Assembly: GCA_965222725.1 (NCBI GenBank)
Contig: OZ244969.1
Span: 186,001-250,000, forward strand
DNA: 64,000 bases
Direction: 5' to 3'
Origin: GCA-2748575 sp965222725
GTDB lineage: Bacteria > Pseudomonadota > Gammaproteobacteria > Pseudomonadales > Ketobacteraceae
Positions 1-7,764 of the stretch are shown piece by piece. The notes beneath the pieces are model-generated. The model made no database searches and was not told the origin of the DNA. It saw only the letters and a list, made by a program, of their open reading frames with translations. A program made the position numbers and the translations under genes. The number at the start of each line of letters is the position of its first letter. Position 1 is the first letter of the stretch.

Positions 1-1100
1 ACTATCAACAACGGCTGTCACATTATCGCTACGGTGTCAGCAATGGCCCCTACAGCCACAAATATGCCTGGGAATCCGTTGATCCCCGTTTTAACGCCAC
101 TCCGGACAACACCCGTGCGCACCAGGGTTATGCCAACGAACCCAACCGTTTTGGCTGGGTGGTGGAGATAGACCCGTTCGATCCCCGCAGCGTTCCGAAA
201 AAACGCACAGCCATGGGAAGACTGGTAAGGGAATGCTCAACCCTGTCGCTGGGTGACGACAACCGCATGGCGTTTTATTTTGGCGACGATACCCGGGGCG
301 AATACATTTACAAGTTTGTGCCCGATGCCCGCTATATTCCCGGTGACCGGGAACACAACTCGGATATTCTTGATTCCGGCACCCTCTACGTCGGCGTTTT
401 TCATGACGATGGCAGCGGCGAATGGCGGCCCCTGCAATTTGGCGATGCCGGACTGACACCGCAAAACGGATTTCAGGATCAGGCAGAGATTCTGGTAAAC
501 GCCCGTGCAGCGGCGGACCGTCTGGGCGCTACCACCATGGACCGACCTGAATGGATAGCTGTAAACCCTGGCAACCGGGAGGTATATGCCTCACTGACCA
601 ATAACAAGTATCGCGGTATCAAACCGGGCCAGCCACTGAATGCCGCCAATCCCCGCCGTGAAAACCTTCATGGCCAGATTATTCGCTGGCGCGAACAAAA
701 TCAGGATCCTGCAGCAACCCGCTTTACCTGGGATCTGTTTTTACTGGCTGGTGAGAACAGCCGGCACAGTGATATTTTCTCCTCCCCGGATGGCCTGTGG
801 TTTGACAACGGTGGACGCCTCTGGATACAAACGGATTATGACGACGATTCCCCCGCCCATCAGGCCATGGGGACCAATCAGCTGCTCTGCGCGAACCCGC
901 AAACCGGCGAAGTCAGGCGTTTTATGGTAGGCCCCAGAGGATGTGAAATTACCGGTATTACCGCAACGCCGGACAACCGTACCCTGTGGGTGAACATACA
1001 ACATCCCGGTATCAGCTTTCCCGCCAGTGACGGTAAAACCCGGCCCCGCTCAGCCACCGTGATGATTACCAGGGACGACGGCGGCATTATCGGCACCTGA
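1..1100 (+). CDS. PhoX-family alkaline phosphatase (DUF839), 3' part
   Basis: This is the C-terminal part of a gene that starts before the window; the reading frame is open from base 3 without a start codon at the edge. The translation carries the signature segments of the PhoX/DUF839 family: NRFGWVVEIDPFDP near the left edge, LTNN, NPRRENLHGQIIRW, and GCEITGITATPDNRTLWVNIQHPG near the end. Family members are usually Tat-exported, calcium- and iron-dependent phosphomonoesterases that release phosphate from organic esters outside the cytoplasm. The export signal would lie outside the window, so localisation is inferred from the family. It ends 18 bases from the convergent TetR gene, with no obvious terminator between. 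The family is clear; the substrate is not shown. Confidence 0.85.
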   Translation, partial: YQQRLSHYRYGVSNGPYSHKYAWESVDPRFNATPDNTRAHQGYANEPNRFGWVVEIDPFDPRSVPKKRTAMGRLVRECSTLSLGDDNRMAFYFGDDTRGEYIYKFVPDARYIPGDREHNSDILDSGTLYVGVFHDDGSGEWRPLQFGDAGLTPQNGFQDQAEILVNARAAADRLGATTMDRPEWIAVNPGNREVYASLTNNKYRGIKPGQPLNAANPRRENLHGQIIRWREQNQDPAATRFTWDLFLLAGENSRHSDIFSSPDGLWFDNGGRLWIQTDYDDDSPAHQAMGTNQLLCANPQTGEVRRFMVGPRGCEITGITATPDNRTLWVNIQHPGISFPASDGKTRPRSATVMITRDDGGIIGT

Positions 1101-1118
1101 TCAATCAGCGCCTGTTAG

Positions 1119-1736
1119 CTATTTCAATCCGGACAACATTGCCGTTGCCAGTTCATGGGCCGCCAGTTTGGCGTCTTTGATATGCCTTGGTTTAAGCCCT
1201 TTCCTGATGGCGTCATAGGCAAGCCACTGGAAGGCCGACATCATGGCTTTTAAAAAGGTGCGGGAAGGAGTTTTGCCATACCGGGACTGAAAGCTGGCTT
1301 CCAGCATCCGGGCAATACGGTTGAAGGCCTCATCAATAATCACTGCCGCCGGTGAATCCGGATCACTGTATTCCCGGAACAGCAACTGGGCCAGGTCGGC
1401 TCGGGAAAAAATGGCATCAAACAGATCATCCAGTGCCGCATCCATGCGTTTGCCCTGCAGGTCTTCCCCCAGGGTGGCTTTCATCAGTGCATCCACATGC
1501 TCATTCACGGAATGCTCATAGAGGCTGGCTACCAATACATCCTTGTCTGCAAAACAGCGATAGAAGGTGGGCTTGGATACATCGGCGCGCGCACATATCT
1601 GCGCTATGGAGGTGTTTTTGGTGCCCTGCTCGACAAACAGGGCCACGGCCGCGGCCCTGATGATTTCTGCCTGTTCTTCGGCACCCGGCCGCTTTTTACT
1701 GCGGCCATCCACTTTTTTCGTTTTACTGACTGCCAT
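1119..1736 (-). CDS. TetR/AcrR-family transcriptional regulator
   Basis: A 205-residue protein with an N-terminal TetR-type helix-turn-helix at about residues 22-70 (IIRAAAVALFVEQG, then TSIAQICARADVSKPTFYRCFADKD) and an all-helical C-terminal ligand/dimer domain with no recognisable ligand signature. The N-terminus is Lys/Arg-rich. It lies downstream of, and in the same direction as, the multi-pass membrane protein at 1819-2649 and is probably co-transcribed with it (82-base gap). Regulators in this arrangement often control their own operon; the 58-base palindrome at 2652-2709 over the operon promoter is the obvious candidate operator (inference). The effector is unknown. Confidence 0.85.
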   Translation of the reverse strand: MAVSKTKKVDGRSKKRPGAEEQAEIIRAAAVALFVEQGTKNTSIAQICARADVSKPTFYRCFADKDVLVASLYEHSVNEHVDALMKATLGEDLQGKRMDAALDDLFDAIFSRADLAQLLFREYSDPDSPAAVIIDEAFNRIARMLEASFQSRYGKTPSRTFLKAMMSAFQWLAYDAIRKGLKPRHIKDAKLAAHELATAMLSGLK

Positions 1737-1818
1737 AATCCGGTTTCATGAATAGCGGGGAAAAATACATTGTCCCCGCCATTCTAAACGAACCACACTG
1801 GAATCTCTAAACCCGGAT

Positions 1819-2649
1819 TTAACTGGCATAAGCCGGCTGGGCAGCGGGCTTGTAATCAAAGCTGTGGCGCCAGTCATCCAGCAACAGTTTGGCACCCCAG
1901 ATGCCGAAAATCGCCGGGAATACCACATACTGATACTGGGTCCACACCAGTGCCAGTAATGTGTCGGCAACGCCACCCGGCATGTTTTCGAAATTGGAAA
2001 ACACTTCCGTGAAAGAAAAGATAAAGGTGGACGCAATAGGTTCGCCGCAGCCCAGTACCGGCACCAGATAGCGGAAAGGTGAGCGTTTTTTGTTGAGGTA
2101 GAAAAAGTAAATGGTGGAAGCCACATTCACGAACGCATAGATCTCCAGCGTAAAGAAGGTGGGATCATGATTCACGGTGCGCAGATCAACCGAGGCAAAG
2201 GATGCCAGTATCCACCAATACATGTGCAGAATGTTTTCCCGCATGTAGTCGGTATGGGCCACCACATCATCCAGCGTATGCAGATTCTCAAACACAAAAG
2301 GTGAAAACAGCACCCAGGGAATTTCCCAGAGCAGATTGGTCATGAAGTAGGACAGCATCCACAGCACCATCGCATCATGGAGCACATCCCGCCCGGGCCG
2401 GTTTTTATTACCCGGCATCAGAAACACCAGTATCCAGGCATTCAGCCAGATACTGGTGCCGTAAAGGGACATTTTGGTACTGGTGACGAAATCCAGCGCA
2501 CCGACAAAAAAGAGCGCGGCCCACACGCCCACCCCGCCCCACCAGAACAGGGTCCACAGCCAGAAGAGTTTCAGTGCTGACCGGGACGTGCGCTGTTCAA
2601 CCGCGGGCCTGGCCAGGGTAAATTGAGTTAATTGTTCTGCGATATTCAT
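1819..2649 (-). CDS. multi-pass membrane protein of unknown function
   Basis: A 276-residue integral membrane protein with about six or seven hydrophobic segments (near residues 28-52, 65-82, 94-118, 145-158, 167-187, 193-215 and 228-255) that are rich in Trp, Tyr and Phe. A conserved-looking NLLWEIPWVLFSPF stretch sits in the third segment. The general look recalls emopamil-binding/EXPERA-type proteins, but I cannot confirm membership. Minus-strand translation begins at 2649 behind a GAGGG ribosome-binding site that lies inside the left arm of the palindrome at 2652-2709. The tetR gene follows in the same direction, suggesting a regulated two-gene operon. Transport or lipid modification would be guesses. 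Confidence 0.7.
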   Translation of the reverse strand: MNIAEQLTQFTLARPAVEQRTSRSALKLFWLWTLFWWGGVGVWAALFFVGALDFVTSTKMSLYGTSIWLNAWILVFLMPGNKNRPGRDVLHDAMVLWMLSYFMTNLLWEIPWVLFSPFVFENLHTLDDVVAHTDYMRENILHMYWWILASFASVDLRTVNHDPTFFTLEIYAFVNVASTIYFFYLNKKRSPFRYLVPVLGCGEPIASTFIFSFTEVFSNFENMPGGVADTLLALVWTQYQYVVFPAIFGIWGAKLLLDDWRHSFDYKPAAQPAYAS

Positions 2650-2651
2650 TA

Positions 2652-2709
2652 TAGGGTTCCCTCTGAATTAAACTTACCACTCCGTAAGATTAATTCAGAG
2701 GGAACCCTA
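2652..2709. repeat. 58-bp near-perfect inverted repeat over promoter and RBS
   Basis: Arms 2652-2677 and 2684-2709 pair at 25 of 26 positions (only 2672/2689 mismatches) around a 6-base centre. The inner part reads CTTAC-N6-GTAAG, a spacing typical of TetR-type operators. The palindrome covers the predicted -10 element and the Shine-Dalgarno sequence of the membrane protein gene, so it could act as a DNA operator, or as an mRNA hairpin hiding the ribosome-binding site. Confidence 0.8.
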
Positions 2710-2716
2710 AAGTCAA
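2689..2716 (-). promoter_or_regulatory. predicted sigma-70 promoter of the membrane protein-tetR operon
   Basis: On the minus strand, TTGACT (2716-2711) is separated by 16 bases from ATTAAT (2694-2689), a plausible -35/-10 pair about 40 bases upstream of the start at 2649. The -10 and spacer lie inside the 58-bp palindrome. Predicted by eye only. Confidence 0.4.
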
Positions 2717-2748
2717 TCGCCTTATTGCAGCCAATAAAACCCGCCCAT

Positions 2749-2782
2749 AAAAAAAGCGGCTAACCAGGTAGCCGCTTTTTTT
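2749..2782. terminator. intrinsic terminator downstream of purA
   Basis: The stem AAAAAGCGGCTA / TAGCCGCTTTTT has a short ACCAGG loop, with an A-run on one side and a T-run on the other, so it can work in both directions. It lies about 40 bases after the purA stop codon. Confidence 0.8.
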
Positions 2783-2821
2783 GAATCCCGAATGACCGGT
2801 AGTTAATTCTTCATGCTGCCA

Positions 2822-4117
2822 TCACTCAAAGGGATTGCGCAGAATAATGGTTTCCTTGCGATCCGGGCCCGTGGAAATAATATCGATGGGCGCGCCCACC
2901 GCTTCTTCCAGCCGCTTGATATAGGCTTTGGCATTGTCCGGCAGATCGTCATGACTCTGGATACCCACGGTGGACTGATCCCAGCCAGGCACTGTGTCGT
3001 ACACGGGTGTCAGGCCGTCGTAATCGGCGGCGTCCACCGGAAAACGCTCCACCATGTTGCCTTCGGTGTCATGGTACCCGGTACAGATCTTTACTTCGTC
3101 CAGGCCATCCAGCACGTCCAGCTTGGTCAGGCACAACCCGGAAACCGAGTTGATCTGCATGGCGCGACGCAGAGCCACCGCATCAAACCAGCCACAACGG
3201 CGGGCACGGCCGGTGGTGGTGCCAAACTCGTGACCTTTCTCCGCCAGGTGCTCGCCCACATTATCGAACAGTTCCGTGGGGAAAGGGCCGGAACCCACAC
3301 GGGTGGTGTAGGCCTTGGTAATACCCATCACGTAATCCAGATACAGGGGGCCAAAGCCGGAACCGGTCGCGGTGCCACCGGCACTGGTATTGGATGAGGT
3401 CACAAACGGATAGGTACCATGATCGATATCCAACAAGGTGCCCTGGGCGCCTTCAAACAGGATATTGTCACCGGCCACGCGATGCTGATGCAGCATTTCA
3501 GTCACATCAGTCACCATGGGCTTGAGCTGCTCGCCCAGGGCCAGGGTGTTGTCCAGTAGCTCCTGAAAATCCAGGGTATCCACCTTGTAATAGTTCTTGA
3601 GTACAAAGTTGTGATAGTCCAGCACTTCACCCAGCTTGGAGGCAAAACGCTCCCGGTGAAACACATCGCCAAGGCGCAGCCCACGGCGGGCAACCTTGTC
3701 TTCGTAGGCCGGGCCGATACCGCGGCCGGTGGTGCCGATCTTGGCATTGCCACGGGCAATTTCGCGGGCCTGATCCAGCGCCACGTGATAAGGCAGGATC
3801 AGCGGGCAGGCAGGACTCAGGCGCAAGCGCTCGCGCACCGGCACACCCCGCGCTTCCAGCATTTCCATTTCCCTGATCAGTGCTTCCGGTGAAATCACCA
3901 CACCGTTACCGATCACACACATCACATCGTCACGTAAAATCCCGGAAGGTATCAGGTGCAGTGCCGTCTTGACGCCATCAATCACCAGCGTGTGCCCGGC
4001 ATTATGGCCGCCCTGAAAGCGTGCCACACAGGCCACACGATCAGTCAGCAGATCAACGATTTTACCTTTACCTTCGTCACCCCATTGGGTGCCAAGAATT
4101 ACAACGCTTTTGCCCAT
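2822..4117 (-). CDS. purA: adenylosuccinate synthetase
   Basis: A 431-residue full-length PurA, the cytoplasmic enzyme that joins IMP and aspartate using GTP to give adenylosuccinate, the first committed step to AMP. Visible motifs are the N-terminal P-loop GTQWGDEGKGK (about residues 10-20), GGHNAGHT, the GTTGRGIGPAYEDK IMP/GTP loop, SNTSAGGTATGSGFGP, and TTGRARRCGWFD. Length matches the bacterial family. It follows hisZ on the minus strand (25 bases to the downstream-preferred hisZ stop), and the hisZ-purA pair probably forms one transcript ended by the terminator at 2749-2782. Confidence 0.98.
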   Translation of the reverse strand: MGKSVVILGTQWGDEGKGKIVDLLTDRVACVARFQGGHNAGHTLVIDGVKTALHLIPSGILRDDVMCVIGNGVVISPEALIREMEMLEARGVPVRERLRLSPACPLILPYHVALDQAREIARGNAKIGTTGRGIGPAYEDKVARRGLRLGDVFHRERFASKLGEVLDYHNFVLKNYYKVDTLDFQELLDNTLALGEQLKPMVTDVTEMLHQHRVAGDNILFEGAQGTLLDIDHGTYPFVTSSNTSAGGTATGSGFGPLYLDYVMGITKAYTTRVGSGPFPTELFDNVGEHLAEKGHEFGTTTGRARRCGWFDAVALRRAMQINSVSGLCLTKLDVLDGLDEVKICTGYHDTEGNMVERFPVDAADYDGLTPVYDTVPGWDQSTVGIQSHDDLPDNAKAYIKRLEEAVGAPIDIISTGPDRKETIILRNPFE

Positions 4118-4142
4118 TTCCGTCTCACTTTATCCTGGGATG

Positions 4143-5336
4143 TTAAACAGAAGTTAACTGCCAACTATTATCTTTGAAAATCAATTGCTCGGTACAACCC
4201 ATATCGCCGGCAGCCTGTGTCTGCCCCGCAAGGGCCGCAATCACCCGGCGGCCCTGCTGCCGTAATTCCCGGGTTGCCTGCTGCAGTGCGGCTTTCTGCT
4301 CGCCTTCATATTCACTGGCGCAGGGTGCAAACACCGCAGCCACCGGCGCGGGCGCCGGCATAAAACGTATCAGGCGGGCCAGATCGGCACTGAAGCCGGT
4401 TGCGGGCCGCGCCCTGCCAAAAACTTCGCCCACCTGATCGTAACGGCCACCATTGGCAATGGCCTGGCCCTGACCGGGCACATAGGCACTGAACACCGGG
4501 CCTGTGTGATAGTGATAGCCTCTTAACTCACCAAGATCAAAGTAAAGGGTCACCGCCGGAAACTCCGCGGCCACATGGGCAGCCATAATGTCCAGATCAG
4601 CGATAGCGTTCAGGGCCTGCGGGTAAGCGGCCAGCACTTCGCGGGCCTGCTGCAGCACACTGATATCACCCGCCAGCTCGGTGATCGCCAGAAAGCTCTG
4701 GCGCAAGGCATTATCACTGACGTTTTCCGCCAGGAAGCTTTCCAGCTCAGGCACCGCCTTGCGCTGGTAAATATCATAGAGCGACTGTTCCTGGGCTTCG
4801 TTCAGCTTTGCCGCAGCAGACAGCTCCCGATAGATAGCCACGTGTCCCAGATCAAGATGCAATGTTTCGATGCCGGTTGCTGCCAGCGTCCGCAGCATCA
4901 GGGAAACCACTTCGATATCGGCGTCGATTCCGCTATGACCAAAGAGCTCCAGCCCGATCTGTATCAGGCTGCGGTTATCCATCAGGGATTCCGGTTTGGT
5001 ATGCAGCACATGGCCGGAATAACACAAACGCACCGGCCCTTCCCGGTTCAGGGTATGGGCATCGATACGCGATACCTGGGGCGTCATGTCCGCCCGTATC
5101 CCCATGGTGCGACCGGTTAACTGATCAGTCAGTTTGAATGTTTGCAGTGACAGGTCATTTCCTACGCCTGTCAGAAGAGACTCCAGATACTCCACCAGCG
5201 GAGGAAATACCTGCTCATATCCCCAACTGCGGTACAGATCCAGCAGCTGGCGGCGCAGGGCTTCCAGTTTGGCGGCCTGCGGCGGCAGTATTTCCTCAAT
5301 ACCATCAGGCAGAAGCCAGCGATCGGCTGTTGACAT
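4143..5336 (-). CDS. hisZ: ATP phosphoribosyltransferase regulatory subunit
   Basis: A HisRS-like paralogue without tRNA-charging function that assembles with the short form of HisG to make the first enzyme of histidine synthesis. The class II synthetase core is visible (DRWLLPDGIEEILPP at the start, MGIRADMTPQVSRIDA, RLCYSGHVL, and ANGGRYDQVGEVFGRARPATGFS in the second half), but the C-terminal anticodon-binding domain of true HisRS is absent. I use the ATG at 5336 (MSTADRW, 397 residues), which fits the family length; an in-frame GTG at 5354 would add six residues. It lies directly upstream of purA on the same strand, an arrangement I know from Pseudomonas. No histidine genes are nearby. 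Confidence 0.93.
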   Translation of the reverse strand: MSTADRWLLPDGIEEILPPQAAKLEALRRQLLDLYRSWGYEQVFPPLVEYLESLLTGVGNDLSLQTFKLTDQLTGRTMGIRADMTPQVSRIDAHTLNREGPVRLCYSGHVLHTKPESLMDNRSLIQIGLELFGHSGIDADIEVVSLMLRTLAATGIETLHLDLGHVAIYRELSAAAKLNEAQEQSLYDIYQRKAVPELESFLAENVSDNALRQSFLAITELAGDISVLQQAREVLAAYPQALNAIADLDIMAAHVAAEFPAVTLYFDLGELRGYHYHTGPVFSAYVPGQGQAIANGGRYDQVGEVFGRARPATGFSADLARLIRFMPAPAPVAAVFAPCASEYEGEQKAALQQATRELRQQGRRVIAALAGQTQAAGDMGCTEQLIFKDNSWQLTSV

Positions 5337-5421
5337 GGTGAACGCTCTATCCACTTAAGAAATTAATGAAATCAGGCGGTTATGGCCTGTTTTCATGAAA
5401 TAACAATCACAAAAAAACGCA

Positions 5422-5447
5422 CAAAAAAACCGGGTTGCGACCCGGTT
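5422..5447 (-). terminator. intrinsic terminator between hflC and hisZ
   Basis: On the minus strand the stem AACCGGGT / ACCCGGTT with a four-base loop is followed by a run of seven T. It would stop minus-strand transcripts coming from the hflKC side before hisZ. Confidence 0.65.
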
Positions 5448-5449
5448 GA

Positions 5450-5560
5450 CGGATTTTAACATGTTTTCCGCGGCGGTAGGTACTCCCAAAGCCACGGGCT
5501 GAGTGCCGGTTTTCCTGGATGCCCCGGACACAAAAACGGGGCGTTGGCCGCCCCGTTTTT
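5450..5560 (+). ncRNA. candidate structured RNA ending in an intrinsic terminator
   Basis: This gene-free stretch has a plus-strand helix GGTACTC / GAGTGCC (about 5477-5506) enclosing a 15-base loop CCAAAGCCACGGGCT. The helix contains a G-U pair, so it pairs fully only as plus-strand RNA. A strong terminator follows at 5532-5560. GCCCCG at 5521-5526 could pair with the left terminator arm, giving alternative folds. No plus-strand gene lies downstream, so a free small RNA is more likely than a leader. The core CAAAGCCACGGG resembles half of a c-di-GMP-I aptamer, but the other half is missing. Unidentified. Confidence 0.25.
5532..5560. terminator. bidirectional intrinsic terminator after hflC
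   Basis: The stem AAAAACGGGGCG / CGCCCCGTTTTT (5532-5543 and 5549-5560) with a five-base loop has a T-run in both directions. It lies 39 bases beyond the hflC stop codon. Confidence 0.85.
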
Positions 5561-5598
5561 GCTGTGCTTTCCTGCCGGACAGGAAAGCCGCTCTGGTG

Positions 5599-6468
5599 TT
5601 AATTTTCCGCTTTCAGCTTATTGAAGAATTCACCATCCGGCTTGATCACCATGATGTCCTGCTTGGAGGAGAAGACTTCACGATAAGCCTGTAATTTACG
5701 GAAGAACTCGTAAAACTCCTGATCCTTGTTGTAAGCAGCTGCATAAATAGCCGCGGATTCCGCATCGCCTTCACCGCGGGTCTGCTCCGCTTCTTTGTAG
5801 GCTTTTGCCAGAATCTCAACACGCTCGCGATCCGCTTCAGCTTTAATACCTTCGGCTTTTTCCTTACCGCGGGAGCGATGTTCACGCGCTTCACGCTCAC
5901 GCTCTGCCCGCATCCGCTGGTAAACCGAGCCACTCACTGACGGCGGCAGTTCGATACGCTTGACCCGCACGTCCACCACTTCAATACCGAATTCCTCGCG
6001 GGTTTTCTTGTTGATTTCCTCGGTAAGTTCCAGCATCAGCTCTTCACGCTCGCCGGAAACCACCTCGTAAACACTCCGCTCACCGAACTTGTTACGCAGG
6101 CCTTCGTTCACCCGTGGAGCCAGCAGACCCTGAGCCTGAACTTCCAGGCCACCACCCGTTGCGGTGAAGAATTTCTCGATATTATCGATACGCCACATGA
6201 CAAAGGAGTCCACGATCAGGCGCTTTTTCTCCTGGGTCAGGTATTCGGCAGGGCGCATATCCAGCGTTAGAATACGGCCATCAAACAGGCGCGGTTCGTT
6301 GATCACGGGCCACTTGAAACCCAGACCCGGCTGCAGATCCGCATCAATAATTTCACCGAATTTGAGCATGACACCGCGCTCATATTCCTTCACGGTGTAA
6401 ACAAAGCTGGAACCAAAAAACAGCACCAGGGCAATAATCAGTAATAACGTCAGACTTCTGCTATTCAT
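5599..6468 (-). CDS. hflC: HflC, modulator of the FtsH protease complex
   Basis: A membrane-anchored SPFH/prohibitin-family protein that forms, with HflK, a large periplasm-facing cage around the FtsH protease and modulates its activity. An N-terminal membrane helix (about residues 4-24, LTLLLIIALVLFFGSSFVYTV) is followed by the SPFH domain (VKEYERGVMLKFGEI onwards) and a long charged helix rich in Glu and Arg (REREAREHRSRGKEKAEG). I choose the ATG at 6468 (MNSRSLTLL, 289 residues): the start overlaps the hflK stop in the arrangement TAATG and has GAGGG upstream, which indicates translational coupling. An upstream start at 6483 would lie inside hflK. Confidence 0.95.
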   Translation of the reverse strand: MNSRSLTLLLIIALVLFFGSSFVYTVKEYERGVMLKFGEIIDADLQPGLGFKWPVINEPRLFDGRILTLDMRPAEYLTQEKKRLIVDSFVMWRIDNIEKFFTATGGGLEVQAQGLLAPRVNEGLRNKFGERSVYEVVSGEREELMLELTEEINKKTREEFGIEVVDVRVKRIELPPSVSGSVYQRMRAEREREAREHRSRGKEKAEGIKAEADRERVEILAKAYKEAEQTRGEGDAESAAIYAAAYNKDQEFYEFFRKLQAYREVFSSKQDIMVIKPDGEFFNKLKAEN

Positions 6469-7625
6469 TACTTGCCCTCCCAACGACGGTTATCACGCAT
6501 TTGTCTCAGCCGGTCCACGCCACGAAGATTGGCGTCCTGAGAACTGGACTCCTGTTTGGCAGGAATACTGATGGATTCCATTGCGGCTCCGGAAGACATG
6601 TTGCGATTCTCGAACATCTTGTCCAGCGGCAGATACAACAGGTTGTTGCCGCCGTCGGCATCCAGCATCACCTTGGTGGTGCTGCCATAGACAGATTCCA
6701 TGGTCTGCAGATACAGGCGCTGCCGGGTCACTTCCGGCGCCCGCTGATATTCTGCCAGCAGCTGCTCAAAGCGAGCCGCTTCACCCTTGGCCTTCTCGAC
6801 CACTTCAGACTTGTAGGCATCCGCTTCCTGAGACATGCGGCGAGCCTTACCGCGGGCTTCCGGGATAATACCGTTGGCGTAGGCCTGAGCCTCATTCTGC
6901 AGACGCTCTTCATCTTCCTTCGCCTTGATAACGTCATCGAATGCCGCTTTTACTTCTTTCGGCGGATGGGCGTCTTCAATATTGACCTTGGCAACGATCA
7001 GGCCGGTGCGGTAGCGCTCCAGATATTCCTGCAGGCGCTCTTCCACCTCGATGGCAATGGCTTCACGACCTTCGGTGATAACCTTGTCCATCCGGCTGCC
7101 ACCCACCACATGACGCAACGCACTCTCAATACTGTGCGACAGGGCCAGTTCCGGGTTGGTCACATGGAGGAAATACGCCTTGGCATCGTTGATCCGGTAT
7201 TGCACGTTCAGATCCACGTCCACGATGTTCTGATCTTCGGTGAGCATGGTGGCGCGCATGGGCTTGGAATACACCTTGGTGACATCGATTTTAAAAACCT
7301 GATCGATGAGTGCCGGATTCCAGCGCAGACCGGCGGTCTTGATTTCGTGGTATTCACCAAACCGCAGCACCACTGCCTGTTCGGCCTGTTCCACCCGATA
7401 GAAGCCGGCGACAGCCCAGACAATCACGGCGATTACGATGGCCACCACGATCATGGCACTACCGCCACCACCCTGGCCGCCGCCACCTTTACCGCCGAAA
7501 ATTCCGCCGAAACGCTCCTGAAGCTTCCTTACCACTTCGTCCAGATCAGGTGGGCCCTGATCATTTTTACCCCCCCAGGGGTCCTGATTGTTGTTTCTAC
7601 CACCGCCAGGTTCATTCCAGGCCAT
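6468..7625 (-). CDS. hflK: HflK, modulator of the FtsH protease complex
   Basis: A 385-residue partner of HflC. It has a soluble Gly/Asn/Asp-rich N-terminus (MAWNEPGGGRNN, then a GGKGGGGQGGGG linker near residue 48), one membrane helix at about 57-77, an SPFH domain (VEQAEQAVVLRFGEY onwards), and a long helical region with Ala/Glu-rich heptads. Length and order match the enterobacterial and pseudomonad proteins. It is the first gene of hflK-hflC; hflX lies 139 bases upstream on the same strand and may be co-transcribed, as in the classical hfq-hflX-hflK-hflC superoperon. Confidence 0.96.
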   Translation of the reverse strand: MAWNEPGGGRNNNQDPWGGKNDQGPPDLDEVVRKLQERFGGIFGGKGGGGQGGGGSAMIVVAIVIAVIVWAVAGFYRVEQAEQAVVLRFGEYHEIKTAGLRWNPALIDQVFKIDVTKVYSKPMRATMLTEDQNIVDVDLNVQYRINDAKAYFLHVTNPELALSHSIESALRHVVGGSRMDKVITEGREAIAIEVEERLQEYLERYRTGLIVAKVNIEDAHPPKEVKAAFDDVIKAKEDEERLQNEAQAYANGIIPEARGKARRMSQEADAYKSEVVEKAKGEAARFEQLLAEYQRAPEVTRQRLYLQTMESVYGSTTKVMLDADGGNNLLYLPLDKMFENRNMSSGAAMESISIPAKQESSSQDANLRGVDRLRQMRDNRRWEGK

Positions 7626-7764
7626 AATGTACTCCAGTTTGATTGTCTTCTAATTGCTGTTGTCTGGTTCAGCAAGGTTACCCCCGGTCCTCCGGGGCAA
7701 CAGGTTGCTAAAGTTAACATTTTTGCAACCACAGCGGCTAGCTATGGTGAACTTTTAAAGAGGT

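Noticed and set aside
5450..5520. Resemblance to a c-di-GMP-I (GEMM) riboswitch core
   Set aside because: Only the CAAAGCCACGGG half is recognisable. The partner AGGGCAAA element and the tetraloop receptor are missing, and no gene lies downstream on that strand.
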